Virus record (IMG/VR): IMGVR_UViG_3300008108_001548 | Location: 1 to 22,416 of that record | Direction: 5' to 3' (one strand) | Source: a virus | DNA: 22,416 nucleotides | Part shown: positions 1-5,344 of the stretch, piece after piece | Position numbering within the stretch: the first letter of the stretch is position 1 | How the letters are laid out: the number at the start of each line of letters is the position of its first letter | Position numbers and translations under genes: made by a program | The notes under the pieces: generated by a model | What the model was told of the DNA's origin: nothing | The model's input: only the letters and a program-made list of their open reading frames with translations | Database searches by the model: none

Positions 1-114
1 CCCATAATCTTTCCAGTTACCAGTCATCAAATCCGCCCAGTTGCGGAATGAATGATTGATACTCTGCCAACCAGTCATCCAGCAGTGCATGATCCAGTAA
101 TCAAACCAATTCAT
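1..114 (-). CDS. Trp-rich small protein, 3' end beyond window
   Basis: An ATG at 114 opens a frame that runs for 38 codons to the window edge without a stop. It begins MNWFDYWIMHCWMTGWQ and is strikingly rich in Trp, with five in the first 27 residues. A weak purine-rich stretch (AGAAAG) lies about 5 bases upstream of the ATG. It sits 44 bases downstream of the stalk-protein gene, at the end of the same leftward cluster. I do not recognise the family. Trp-rich amphipathic character could mean membrane association, but the C-terminus is missing, so function is open. Confidence 0.5.
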   Translation of the reverse strand, partial: MNWFDYWIMHCWMTGWQSINHSFRNWADLMTGNWKDYG

Positions 115-158
115 TTTGGTCTTTCTATTTGCTGTGCCAGGAACTGCTCTGCTGAAGA

Positions 159-566
159 TCATTTGTTCATTTGGAGAGTAGGGACAGGCATTCCACCTTC
201 GGTGGGAACATAGATGGTTACGTTGCCATTCTTGCTACCATCTTCAAGACCAGTGATATACAGGTATTGGAGATACTCACGGTTATCTTTCAGACTGTCA
301 CCGATGATTTGGTTTGCCTTAGCAACACCAGTAGCACGAATGATCTCAGCATCAGCAAGTTGTTGTGCTGAATCTTTCTTTGCTTGTGCTTCCAACACTG
401 CTACCTGGCGAGTATATTCTGCTTTTTGAAGCTCTGCTTTACCAGCAAGAGATTGTTGCCACACATTGTATTGTGGACCACCAATAAAGATGAGACCACC
501 AAGTGCAAACACAACACAAACTACACCAATTGCAGCAGGTTCAATATATCCGTTTTGTTTGTTCAT
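159..566 (-). CDS. Prohibitin/SPFH-stalk-like membrane protein lacking the SPFH domain
   Basis: A 135-aa protein. Residues about 10-32 form one hydrophobic membrane segment (AAIGVVCVVFALGGLIFIGG). Residues about 38-90 form a charged Ala/Glu/Lys helix with coiled-coil character (AELQKAEYTRQVAVLEAQAK). The C-terminal part has the pattern seen at the end of prohibitin/band-7 proteins: EYLQYLYITGLEDG, then NGNVTIYVPTEGG. In SPFH proteins that tail follows a membrane-proximal SPFH domain of more than 100 residues, which is absent here; the membrane anchor joins the stalk directly. The start overlaps the 40-aa gene's stop (ATGA), so the two are translationally coupled. It may insert into or compete with host prohibitin/HflKC-type rings (inference). 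Confidence 0.75.
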   Translation of the reverse strand: MNKQNGYIEPAAIGVVCVVFALGGLIFIGGPQYNVWQQSLAGKAELQKAEYTRQVAVLEAQAKKDSAQQLADAEIIRATGVAKANQIIGDSLKDNREYLQYLYITGLEDGSKNGNVTIYVPTEGGMPVPTLQMNK

Positions 567-685
567 TTGTAAGTCTCCACAGTAGATTCAAGAAGTTCAT
601 TCATAGTGCGACGAGCACGATAGTTTTGAATAATGTCCATTACACAATATCCAAAAGCAAATCCTGCCATAATAGTAGTAATCAT
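563..685 (-). CDS. 40-aa single-span membrane protein
   Basis: A 40-aa frame beginning MITTIMAGFAFGYCVMDIIQ. A hydrophobic segment covers residues about 2-19, followed by a basic stretch (NYRARR) and a short acidic tail. That layout suggests an N-out, C-in single-span protein by the positive-inside rule. Its ATG shares bases with the TAA of the upstream 101-aa gene (TAATG). Its TGA overlaps the ATG of the stalk-protein gene (ATGA). Such tight coupling on both sides is the main reason to call it. The family is unknown; it may work with the neighbouring membrane-anchored stalk protein. Confidence 0.65.
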   Translation of the reverse strand: MITTIMAGFAFGYCVMDIIQNYRARRTMNELLESTVETYK

Positions 686-990
686 TATGCTACTCCATTT
701 GCTGAATCAAAGTCTTCCAATGCTTTATCTAATTTACCCCAGTCCCATGTACGTTCGATGATACCAATGTCAAACCCAAACTTATACGCCCAGAACATGA
801 TACTGATTAGACTACCAGTACCAGAACTGATCTTGATGTAAGGCCAACCAGGATAGTCATTCCAACTAACTGATGCTTGAAGCAGTGACCAGTTCTTGAA
901 TGGTTTGGGCATGTGTTTACCTGTATTCAAGATTTGAACATACCAGTCATGTCCAAAGTCTTTACGATGATTGAATTTAATGAGGTTCAT
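685..990 (-). CDS. Hypothetical protein, 101 aa
   Basis: A compact protein starting MNLIKFNHRKDFGHDWYVQI. It is rich in aromatic residues (several Trp, Tyr and Phe), with a hydrophobic stretch at residues about 58-76 (TGSLISIMFWAYKFGFDIG) and an acidic C-terminus. I see no signal peptide and no catalytic motif. Its ATG overlaps the stop of the 158-aa gene as TGATG, with a purine-rich GAGAAAGA upstream. Its stop overlaps the next small gene as TAATG. The composition looks like a folded protein of the kind common in marine T4-like phage accessory regions. I cannot name a function. Confidence 0.75.
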   Translation of the reverse strand: MNLIKFNHRKDFGHDWYVQILNTGKHMPKPFKNWSLLQASVSWNDYPGWPYIKISSGTGSLISIMFWAYKFGFDIGIIERTWDWGKLDKALEDFDSANGVA

Positions 991-1466
991 CAGTCTTTCT
1001 CCATATAAAAGAGTTTCTCCCCAATTTCATGAATCTCTTTTAGCTGATCATCAGTATACTTGGTGAAGATGTCATAACGATTGAAGTTCTGAACTGTTCC
1101 CATTGGACCTTTCTCAAGTCGTGCCCATACTTCATCTGCTTCTTTAAACTCTTCATACTTCTTACGAAGATCTTCATCCATAGTCAGTTCATACTCAGCA
1201 CAGACCTTACGTTGATCTTCCTCACGGACACAATCATTGAACACCAACGACATGGCACCACTACGGATAGATACAGGATCCATACCTACACAGAGCATGA
1301 ACTTCTCAAACAGTTTGAAATACTGCTTGGCATTGAGATCTGCTGCTGGAGCAGTGATGAGATAATGCTCTTCAGGGACAAAATCATCATCAGACCAGGA
1401 GGATGATCCATAGGTGGGGGTCCAGGTTGCATCAAATTTAAATTGTACTTCAGCAGTGTAGGTCAT
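990..1466 (-). CDS. Hypothetical acidic protein, 158 aa
   Basis: I place the start at the ATG at 1466 (MTYTAEVQFKF) rather than at an in-frame TTG at 1475. The ATG forms an ATGA overlap with the TGA of the lipoprotein gene, the coupling pattern used throughout this cluster. There is no clear Shine-Dalgarno for either start, so expression probably depends on coupling. The protein is acidic, with a helical, charged middle (residues about 85-125, including EEDQRKVCAEYELTMDEDL) and a C-terminal half rich in Asp/Glu/Lys. No transmembrane segment or known motif is visible. The family is not recognised. Confidence 0.75.
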   Translation of the reverse strand: MTYTAEVQFKFDATWTPTYGSSSWSDDDFVPEEHYLITAPAADLNAKQYFKLFEKFMLCVGMDPVSIRSGAMSLVFNDCVREEDQRKVCAEYELTMDEDLRKKYEEFKEADEVWARLEKGPMGTVQNFNRYDIFTKYTDDQLKEIHEIGEKLFYMEKD

Positions 1467-1639
1467 TGGGGGCAAGATTTGTAGAAAGTTCCTTCAACAT
1501 AGCAGGAGAACATTGATTTGTCCACCTTTTTTGGGGATTTGGTTACATATTCAAAATAACTTGAAACGGGGTCGTTCGATACGATGATTGGTACGTCCAA
1601 GCACCCCATGAGCAAGCAGGCAGAAAGTACAGTAATCAT
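1463..1639 (-). CDS. Small predicted lipoprotein, 58 aa
   Basis: A 58-aa frame starting MITVLSACLLMGCLDVPIIV. The short hydrophobic N-terminus ends in LLMGC, a good fit to a signal peptidase II lipobox with lipidated Cys13. The mature part would be about 46 residues with two more cysteines (Cys46, Cys55), possibly disulphide-bonded. It starts inside the stop of the AbrB-like gene (ATGA at 1639-1636) and ends inside the start of the 158-aa gene (ATGA at 1466-1463). Membrane-anchored phage lipoproteins include outer-membrane spanins and superinfection-exclusion proteins; either is possible, but neither is shown by the sequence. Confidence 0.65.
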   Translation of the reverse strand: MITVLSACLLMGCLDVPIIVSNDPVSSYFEYVTKSPKKVDKSMFSCYVEGTFYKSCPQ

Positions 1640-1830
1640 TCTTCCACTTTACGAATGATTACTGTTTTGTCCTCTTCATTTACAAGCCATTCTAGCACAT
1701 CACCATCATACCATTCTAGCTGATCCATAATCTCATCTGGAAGAGGAAGAATAAGATCCTCACCATCTTCATCGAGAGTAACAGTATAAGGTATATTCTG
1801 GGTTGTATCGATCGATGTACTTTCTGGCAT
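1636..1830 (-). CDS. AbrB/SpoVT-like small protein
   Basis: A 64-aa protein from the ATG at 1830 (MPESTSIDTTQN). An in-frame GTG at 1839 is an alternative. Residues about 14-62 read like the swapped-hairpin AbrB/MazE fold: a strand with DEDGEDLILPLPDEIMDQL, a turn (EWYDGDVLEW), then a strand ending DKTVIIRKVEE. In that family the pattern is '...G-hydrophobic-LP..h...L...GD.h' followed by a beta hairpin, and members are usually DNA-binding transcription factors or antitoxins. No toxin partner gene is visible. The first 62 bases overlap the end of the upstream gene in another frame, and no Shine-Dalgarno is evident. DNA binding is inferred from the fold only. Confidence 0.7.
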   Translation of the reverse strand: MPESTSIDTTQNIPYTVTLDEDGEDLILPLPDEIMDQLEWYDGDVLEWLVNEEDKTVIIRKVEE

Positions 1831-2092
1831 GAGATTCACATTGAAAATAACAGGTTTTGTTTTCGCTCTTGTCCTCTAGACGATACGGGAATGTATCAAC
1901 ATGAGGAAACAGTTTTAGATCAGAAGAATAGGCGAGCTGTTCGTTGTTCTTCTTCTTTGTTGACGAACGCTTCGGCGGCGGCGAGGTCTTCGATGACTTC
2001 TTCTGTGGTTTGGTCGATGTAGTATTCAATTTTTCCAGATTCTTTGCTAGAGACTTCTGGGTTTTTGAGGTTGTTTGTTTTTTGGTTGCCAT
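1769..2092 (-). CDS. Hypothetical protein with Lys/Ser/Thr-rich N-tail and aromatic C-terminal domain, 107 aa
   Basis: Residues 1-50 are low-complexity and very basic (MATKKQTTSKTQKSLAKN and later KKSSKTSPPPKRSSTKKK). Residues about 60-107 look folded (FPYRLEDKSENKTCYFQC, then HARKYIDRYNPEYTLY). The C-terminal pattern recalls a small domain that, from memory, recurs in cyanophage hypothetical proteins. Its ATG overlaps the upstream stop as TAATG. The basic half is also open in another frame (see the 1920-2099 entry), and its Ser and Pro codons there are mostly TCG/CCG, unusual in this AT-rich genome. Either the two frames are truly overprinted or a frameshift joins them. The end overlaps the AbrB-like gene by 62 bases. 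Confidence 0.6.
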   Translation of the reverse strand: MATKKQTTSKTQKSLAKNLEKLNTTSTKPQKKSSKTSPPPKRSSTKKKNNEQLAYSSDLKLFPHVDTFPYRLEDKSENKTCYFQCESHARKYIDRYNPEYTLYCYSR

Positions 2093-2099
2093 TAGTCAT
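1920..2099 (-). CDS. Possible overprinted 59-aa protein
   Basis: The ATG at 2099 opens a 59-aa frame (MTNGNQKTNNLKN...), almost wholly inside the 107-aa gene. Three things favour it. It has a better Shine-Dalgarno than its competitor (AGGA, 7 bases before the ATG). It shows consistent C-ending codons such as AAC, ATC, GAC, GTC and TTC. It reads as a plausible acidic amphipathic helix (TTEEVIEDLAAAEAFVNKEE). It ends TTC-TGA, and a +1 shift exactly there would continue into the C-terminal domain of the other frame. No family is recognised. It may be a real overprinted gene, the first half of a frameshifted gene, or chance. Confidence 0.4.
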   Translation of the reverse strand: MTNGNQKTNNLKNPEVSSKESGKIEYYIDQTTEEVIEDLAAAEAFVNKEEEQRTARLFF

Positions 2100-2304
2100 T
2101 CCCAAATCCTGCTGATTTCGATTTAAATTCTTCCAGCTTATCCATAATACCATCAAATGACTGGATTTGCTCGATCCGACAAATTAATTCTGAAATGGTG
2201 TTACAAACAACTGGTCGCTCTTGGCGAGCAGCATATGCTAAAGCATTCCTCAATGAGGCTTCTGCTTCTTTAAGAGAGTCTTCTACGGTTTTAGACAATG
2301 CCAT
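2092..2304 (-). CDS. Hypothetical helical protein, 70 aa
   Basis: A 70-aa protein beginning MALSKTVEDSLKEAEASLRN. It looks mostly alpha-helical: two amphipathic stretches (residues 5-27 and 40-65) separated by a short Pro/Val/Cys turn (RPVVCNT). No membrane segment is seen. It overlaps the upstream gene's end by 14 bases, and its TAA overlaps the following ATG as TAATG. A helical hairpin of this size could be a small regulator or binding protein, but nothing in it is diagnostic. I recall similar short proteins in T4-like cyanophages, but cannot assign a role. Confidence 0.75.
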   Translation of the reverse strand: MALSKTVEDSLKEAEASLRNALAYAARQERPVVCNTISELICRIEQIQSFDGIMDKLEEFKSKSAGFGND

Positions 2305-2659
2305 TTAATTTACCATCAATAAAGTGTATTCGGATTCGGGGAAAGGCAGCATAGTTAGCAGTCCAGCTAGCAGGATAGACTTCGACATAATCTGTAATCC
2401 TGTGTGGTTTGATTCTACCACGATTGCCGTTAGAAATCCAGCGAAAATTTGCCCACGTGGCGGTTTCGTGATAACCAGCATCACCAGGCATCAGCTCAAC
2501 AAAATCTGATGTACCAGCATAATCTAGTTCATAGAGACATCCTCGTGGGCACAACCAATAATCTGTCATTAAGCACTCAAGATCTTTAGTTTGCAAATCA
2601 CGATTATAGAATCCAGGACCTAGATCATATGAACAATGAATTGTGTCGAACATTCCCAT
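2291..2659 (-). CDS. Hypothetical protein, 122 aa (MGMFDTI type)
   Basis: The ATG at 2659 has a good Shine-Dalgarno (GAGGA, 7 bases upstream), making this one of the best-supported starts in the cluster. The protein begins MGMFDTIHCSYDLGPGFYN and appears beta-rich and aromatic, with three cysteines in the first 41 residues. A Trp/Asn/Gly/Arg segment (TWANFRWISNGNRGRIKPHR) sits in the middle and RIRIHFIDGKLNG at the end. The MGMFDT- start with an early Cys is a pattern I associate with small conserved phage proteins of unknown function. No catalytic motif can be named. It follows the 54-aa gene by 2 bases. Confidence 0.75.
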   Translation of the reverse strand: MGMFDTIHCSYDLGPGFYNRDLQTKDLECLMTDYWLCPRGCLYELDYAGTSDFVELMPGDAGYHETATWANFRWISNGNRGRIKPHRITDYVEVYPASWTANYAAFPRIRIHFIDGKLNGIV

Positions 2660-2661
2660 GA

Positions 2662-2826
2662 TTATTCCTCATCTGGTGGTGTTTTGGGATTGGCAAACGT
2701 ACCATAGTTGTATGTATAATAGAGGAAATTATTGATGCTACGCTCAATGCCTAGCGATTCCTTAACATCTAACCAAGACTGATACTCTAATTGTAAGTCT
2801 GGTCCAAGTTCAATAGTTACTTCCAT
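2662..2826 (-). CDS. Hypothetical acidic protein, 54 aa
   Basis: I choose the ATG at 2826 (MEVTIELGPDLQLEYQSWLD) over an upstream in-frame start at 2856. The downstream ATG has a close Shine-Dalgarno (AGGA, 5 bases upstream) and gives only a 10-base overlap with the oxygenase gene, whereas the longer start would overlap it by 40. The 54-residue product is acidic, with a likely helix (LEYQSWLDVKESLG), a Tyr-rich middle (NNFLYYTYNYG) and a Pro/Asp/Glu tail. No membrane segment or known domain is visible. Confidence 0.65.
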   Translation of the reverse strand: MEVTIELGPDLQLEYQSWLDVKESLGIERSINNFLYYTYNYGTFANPKTPPDEE

Positions 2827-3428
2827 CGTGGTCCTAATGCCCATCCAACTAAACAATACCTAGTACCAGTTTTGACTGGCAACACCCTATGCCTGACACG
2901 AGAATCAAAAATACACAACGTACCACGTTCTTGTGAGATGAAATAGGAAAAATCACGTGAATCATCAAACAACTGTACCTTACCACCAGTGTAATCATCT
3001 GGATTAGACAGCTGTAAAGTGAAGGATAGTTTCCTAACGTATTCTTTGAGCTCAGTTCGACATTTCATCATTGAAGGAGGTTCATACATGAGACATGATT
3101 GTACATCATCATCTTCATGCCATTTGTAATGGAATCCAGGTCGATACTCAATGTGCTGTACTTCAGTGAAATACGTGCCAATCAAATCATACTGAAAATG
3201 TGTTTCGTTTATCTGTGTGAGATATTGCCACATGAATGGACCAACCCAATCATACGGATCACAATATCTAACACCAGCTCTCCGCCAACCAGGATTGCTG
3301 ACTGCTGTTCCTAATTGTGGAGTTCTATCTTTGAAATACTCGGAAAGATCATCACACAATCCTGCTGGTAGTTTTGTGCTCAACTCAACCCATGGAATAG
3401 GGTTGATTATGTTCAGTTGTCTTGACAT
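2817..3428 (-). CDS. 2-oxoglutarate/Fe(II)-dependent oxygenase (prolyl-4-hydroxylase-like)
   Basis: A 203-aa soluble enzyme with the jelly-roll oxygenase signature. The iron ligands are His104 and Asp106 (in HYKWHEDDD) and distal His180 (in RVRHRVLPVKTGTRYCLVGW). Arg190, ten residues after the distal His, is placed to bind the 2-oxoglutarate carboxylate. Between them lies the usual beta-sandwich, with KLSFTLQLSNPDDYTGGKVQ, a typical 'L..p..Y.GG' turn. The length fits compact phage members. The family couples 2OG decarboxylation to hydroxylation of a protein or small molecule; the substrate here is unknown. The start overlaps the upstream gene by 16 bases. It is one of three 2OG oxygenases in the window. 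Confidence 0.9.
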   Translation of the reverse strand: MSRQLNIINPIPWVELSTKLPAGLCDDLSEYFKDRTPQLGTAVSNPGWRRAGVRYCDPYDWVGPFMWQYLTQINETHFQYDLIGTYFTEVQHIEYRPGFHYKWHEDDDVQSCLMYEPPSMMKCRTELKEYVRKLSFTLQLSNPDDYTGGKVQLFDDSRDFSYFISQERGTLCIFDSRVRHRVLPVKTGTRYCLVGWALGPRWK

Positions 3429-3631
3429 GCCTGAAAGAGTTGATCTTCACGATAGTAAAGAATTTCTTCCCCATCAAGATCCATCATCCATTCTGTGAAC
3501 TCCTCACCAATAGCAACAGCATCTTCAACTCGTTCCTTACTCATAAGGTATTTGAAACGGCGGAAACGATTTTTCATGATAGTCTCGACCTGTTCAGAAA
3601 CAGATTCGTATTCAGATTGAAGAGGGTTCAT
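3413..3631 (-). CDS. Hypothetical protein, 72 aa
   Basis: A 72-aa protein beginning MNPLQSEYESVSEQVETIMK. The sequence is rich in Glu, Arg and Met and looks helical throughout, with a basic patch at residues 20-33 (KNRFRRFKYLMSKER) flanked by acidic helices. It overlaps the upstream gene by 20 bases and the oxygenase gene by 16, so all three are probably translationally coupled. There is no strong Shine-Dalgarno at its ATG. No signal peptide, membrane segment or known motif is seen. Confidence 0.7.
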   Translation of the reverse strand: MNPLQSEYESVSEQVETIMKNRFRRFKYLMSKERVEDAVAIGEEFTEWMMDLDGEEILYYREDQLFQACQDN

Positions 3632-3857
3632 CGGTTACTTTAAGAATGTTGTTGAGATGGTCATAATAGTCAAAGGTCTTACCCTCTGGCAAGATCTCCA
3701 CTATAGCACGAGCGAAGTCGTTTGGGAAGTGTCCCTGAAATCTCCAGAATTTCCTAATTTCTTCTTGATCTAGATCTTCTCTAGGTCTGAGTCGTATTGG
3801 ATCTTCACCAAAATCAATAGGAGCAAATAAATCCGAAATGTGAGCTAGTTTTTTCAT
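3612..3857 (-). CDS. Hypothetical protein, 81 aa
   Basis: An 81-aa protein beginning MKKLAHISDLFAPIDFGEDP. The N-terminal 35 residues are charged (RLRPREDLDQEEIRKFWRF), and the rest contains short hydrophobic helices (FARAIVEILPEG). The ATG overlaps the upstream stop as ATGA. The C-terminus overlaps the 72-aa gene by 20 bases. I find no signal peptide and no motif that identifies a family. Confidence 0.7.
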   Translation of the reverse strand: MKKLAHISDLFAPIDFGEDPIRLRPREDLDQEEIRKFWRFQGHFPNDFARAIVEILPEGKTFDYYDHLNNILKVTDEPSSI

Positions 3858-4099
3858 TTGACAAATGCTCCTGATTGAGTGTACTCTGCTTGAAGTTCAA
3901 CAAGTTGCTGAAGGTGAACAAGAATGTGAGCAACGTGTTCGGTCTCATCCTGACTCATTTCTACTTCATCAAGTTCATATGCTTTATTCCATAGAAATTG
4001 TCCCCAAGTAGCACCAACAGTAGAAATCGGAACACAGTATGCTGTATCATCGATAGACTCCTGAACAAAAGCAACGTCATCAACGACAATGTATTGCAT
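3854..4099 (-). CDS. Hypothetical protein, 81 aa, first gene of the cluster
   Basis: An 81-aa acidic protein starting MQYIVVDDVAFVQESIDDTA. A beta-like N-terminal half is followed by a long Gln/Glu-rich helix (residues about 55-75, HILVHLQQLVELQAEY), which could mediate oligomerisation. It is the first gene downstream of the promoter at 4130-4158, with a leader of roughly 25 bases. Its TGA overlaps the next ATG (ATGA). No family is recognised. Its position makes it likely the earliest product of this transcript. Confidence 0.7.
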   Translation of the reverse strand: MQYIVVDDVAFVQESIDDTAYCVPISTVGATWGQFLWNKAYELDEVEMSQDETEHVAHILVHLQQLVELQAEYTQSGAFVK

Positions 4100-4129
4100 G
4101 GGAATGAAAGCGAAGTGAACTACGTAATT

Positions 4130-4158
4130 AATTTAGCAGAAAAAAAGGAGGGTGTCAA
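4130..4158 (-). promoter_or_regulatory. Sigma70-like promoter embedded in a terminator
   Basis: On the minus strand a perfect -35 box TTGACA (4158-4153) is followed by exactly 17 bases and TAAATT (4135-4130), a 4-of-6 match to TATAAT. The -35 box lies in the loop and stem of the terminator at 4140-4163, and the T-tract falls inside the spacer. It reads toward the cluster starting at 4099. Promoters of this type are read by host RNA polymerase, so early expression is inferred. Confidence 0.65.
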
Positions 4159-4163
4159 CCCTC
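4140..4163 (-). terminator. Rho-independent terminator of the 120-aa gene
   Basis: On the minus strand, a 6-bp stem GAGGGT/ACCCTC closes a TGAC loop and is followed by C and seven T residues. The stem begins inside the TGA stop of the 4162-4524 gene, so transcription would end directly after translation. The loop sequence doubles as part of the TTGACA box of the next promoter. Confidence 0.75.
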
Positions 4164-4524
4164 ACCGAATGTACAGATAACCACCTGCCCAGTCTGCTTT
4201 CTCAAGCAGATACTCACGATCTTTGATCAAGAGCAGATTGTAGCGAGCACCCTTGGCAGGGGCTTTTACACTAGCAGGTTTGTAGACTTCACCAGTCTTT
4301 TTGTCAATGAAAGCGTGAATGCTATCACGACGACCATTGATATACATGAAAATTTTGTGATACTTACGACCAGAAGAATCTAAATCAAAACCATAGTTCT
4401 GAGTCAGGTAACTTGCATTAGCAGTGAGAGCATCACACAGCATCATACCATACTTGACGATGTTCAGCTGAATGGTGTTCTGAGCATCCTTCTGAGCAAC
4501 GTAGGAAGCGAAGTCGGTGGTCAT
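4162..4524 (-). CDS. Conserved-type phage hypothetical protein, 120 aa
   Basis: A 120-aa protein starting MTTDFASYVAQKDAQNTIQL. The ATG has a Shine-Dalgarno-like AGGGG about 7 bases upstream, and a TATAAT box lies some 25 bases before it. The N-terminal 50 residues are helical. The C-terminal half is basic and beta-like, with RRDSIHAFIDKKTGEVYKPA and a GARYNLLLIKDREYLLEK hairpin. The 'DKKTGEVYKP' pattern resembles small phage proteins of unknown function that carry a nucleotide- or nucleic-acid-binding-looking beta hairpin. A monocistronic layout with its own promoter and terminator suggests strong, separately timed expression. Confidence 0.8.
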   Translation of the reverse strand: MTTDFASYVAQKDAQNTIQLNIVKYGMMLCDALTANASYLTQNYGFDLDSSGRKYHKIFMYINGRRDSIHAFIDKKTGEVYKPASVKAPAKGARYNLLLIKDREYLLEKADWAGGYLYIR

Positions 4525-4548
4525 GGGTCATCCCCTGTCGATGTCCTT

Positions 4549-4554
4549 ATTATA
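4549..4554 (-). promoter_or_regulatory. TATAAT -10 box upstream of the 120-aa gene
   Basis: A perfect TATAAT on the minus strand lies 6 bases after the stop of the 41-aa gene and 24 bases before the ATG at 4524. I see no good TTGACA at 15-18 bases upstream (CTCCTA at 17). It may need an activator, or be a -10-only phage promoter. Confidence 0.5.
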
Positions 4555-4559
4555 GGGTC

Positions 4560-4685
4560 TCAGAAGTCCGCTAGGAGGTCCTCTGGGACAGTTTCCACAC
4601 TGTCCCACAGTTCTTGCTCTGCCATCTCTCGAATGATAGATTCCCGAGCTTCGTAGTTGTCAAAAATGTCAATGTCTTCGTACAT
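4560..4685 (-). CDS. Acidic 41-aa protein
   Basis: A 41-codon frame starting MYEDIDIFDNYEARESIIRE and ending in a TGA at 4560. It is strongly acidic (about a third Asp/Glu) and helical, with no membrane segment. It starts two bases after the stop of the preceding gene and ends 6 bases before the TATAAT box of the next promoter, so it fills the gap exactly. There is no strong Shine-Dalgarno. Small acidic phage proteins often bind and inhibit host enzymes or mimic DNA; here that is only a possibility. Confidence 0.55.
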   Translation of the reverse strand: MYEDIDIFDNYEARESIIREMAEQELWDSVETVPEDLLADF

Positions 4686-4687
4686 AA

Positions 4688-4885
4688 TTAAGTGTCAATT
4701 TGGCGTGAATGGTTTCCGTGAACTAATTCTAATTCTTCCCAGTCTCCTCGATGCACAATAAGGCATACGTTTCTAACTGGGTCGTGAGGGAATACTCTTA
4801 TACAGACCGAGACGTAATCATCATCGGCAAACTTCACAATCCCCCTGTGTCCCCTGTAATAAACTTCTGTTCCTTCTGGATACAT
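4688..4885 (-). CDS. Hypothetical beta-rich protein, 65 aa
   Basis: I place the start at the ATG at 4885 (MYPEGTEVYYRGHRGIVKFA) with a GAG 7 bases upstream. An upstream in-frame start at 4975 adds 30 residues of low protein-likeness that lie wholly inside another gene. The protein looks like a small SH3-type beta barrel: 'G-T-E-V-Y-Y-R-G-H-R-G-I-V-K-F', then DDYVSVCIRVFPHDPVRNVC. That fold often binds nucleic acid or protein, but this is inferred from pattern only. It overlaps the upstream gene by 65 bases in another frame. Confidence 0.7.
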   Translation of the reverse strand: MYPEGTEVYYRGHRGIVKFADDDYVSVCIRVFPHDPVRNVCLIVHRGDWEELELVHGNHSRQIDT

Positions 4886-5141
4886 ATGTGAACTCGTCGA
4901 TTGGGTCTTCACTGTAAGCATAAGAAAGAGCGTCTGGGTACATTGTATTGGCAATGTAATGTGCTTGAGCGCCACTGTTGGCGACTAGATACACATCGTA
5001 ATTAAAAACACCATGATCAGGTTCGGCATTTTCATCTTCCCATGCCATTTGAATCTCAACTAAGTAAACATTACCATTTCTTAGATGTGATTCGAAGTCA
5101 TGTGTAATATCAGCAGTCATGAGTATTATATCAGCAGTCAT
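4821..5141 (-). CDS. Hypothetical protein, about 106 aa
   Basis: The core reads FESHLRNGNVYLVEIQMAW, then a domain with FNYDVYLVANSGAQAHYIAN and MYPDALSYAYSEDPIDEF, a convincing soluble alpha/beta protein. The start is uncertain because the first codons are an imperfect 21-base tandem duplication (MTADIIL then MTADITH). The ATG at 5141 overlaps the coiled-coil gene by 11 bases and is used here; the ATG at 5120 is equally possible. The last 22 codons (RRNRSLLQGTQGDCEVCR end) overlap the next gene and may be a read-through tail. The family is unknown. Confidence 0.65.
   Translation of the reverse strand: MTADIILMTADITHDFESHLRNGNVYLVEIQMAWEDENAEPDHGVFNYDVYLVANSGAQAHYIANTMYPDALSYAYSEDPIDEFTYVSRRNRSLLQGTQGDCEVCR
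5107..5141 (-). repeat. 21-base tandem duplication at a gene start
   Basis: The 14-mer ATGACTGCTGATAT occurs at 5141-5128 and again at 5120-5107, exactly 21 bases (seven codons) apart and in frame. Each copy begins with a usable ATG, so the gene carries a duplicated start. The intervening bases differ slightly (coding IIL versus ITH). Confidence 0.75.
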
Positions 5142-5274
5142 AGCTTCTATCGTGCATATCCGACATTTCTTGTTGTAGTTCTTTGATGTAAGCATCCTGA
5201 TCACAAATCTTTTGGTTCTGATCTTTAATCAAAGATTTCATTTCTTCAACCATTGCTTTTTCAGATTCAGTCAT
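5131..5274 (-). CDS. Small coiled-coil protein, 47 aa
   Basis: A 47-aa frame beginning MTESEKAMVEEMKSLIKDQN and continuing QKICDQDAYIKELQQEMSDM. Hydrophobic residues spaced in a heptad-like pattern among Glu, Lys and Gln indicate a coiled coil across residues 5-42. Cys24 and the C-terminal Cys47 are present. It overlaps the start of the 106-aa gene by 11 bases, which supports it as a coupled gene. No strong Shine-Dalgarno precedes the ATG at 5274. It may be a partner or scaffold for a neighbouring membrane protein, but no family is recognised. Confidence 0.6.
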   Translation of the reverse strand: MTESEKAMVEEMKSLIKDQNQKICDQDAYIKELQQEMSDMHDRSYDC

Positions 5275-5344
5275 TGTTGGTAATGTAATGAACAATAATA
5301 CTTATCACTCTTCTGGAGGGAAGAATAAAAGAACTACCCAAATT

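Noticed and set aside
5125-5130. TATAAT just upstream of the 106-aa gene
   Set aside because: It lies within the duplicated start region, between the two candidate ATGs, so a transcript starting there would have almost no leader. No -35 box is visible.
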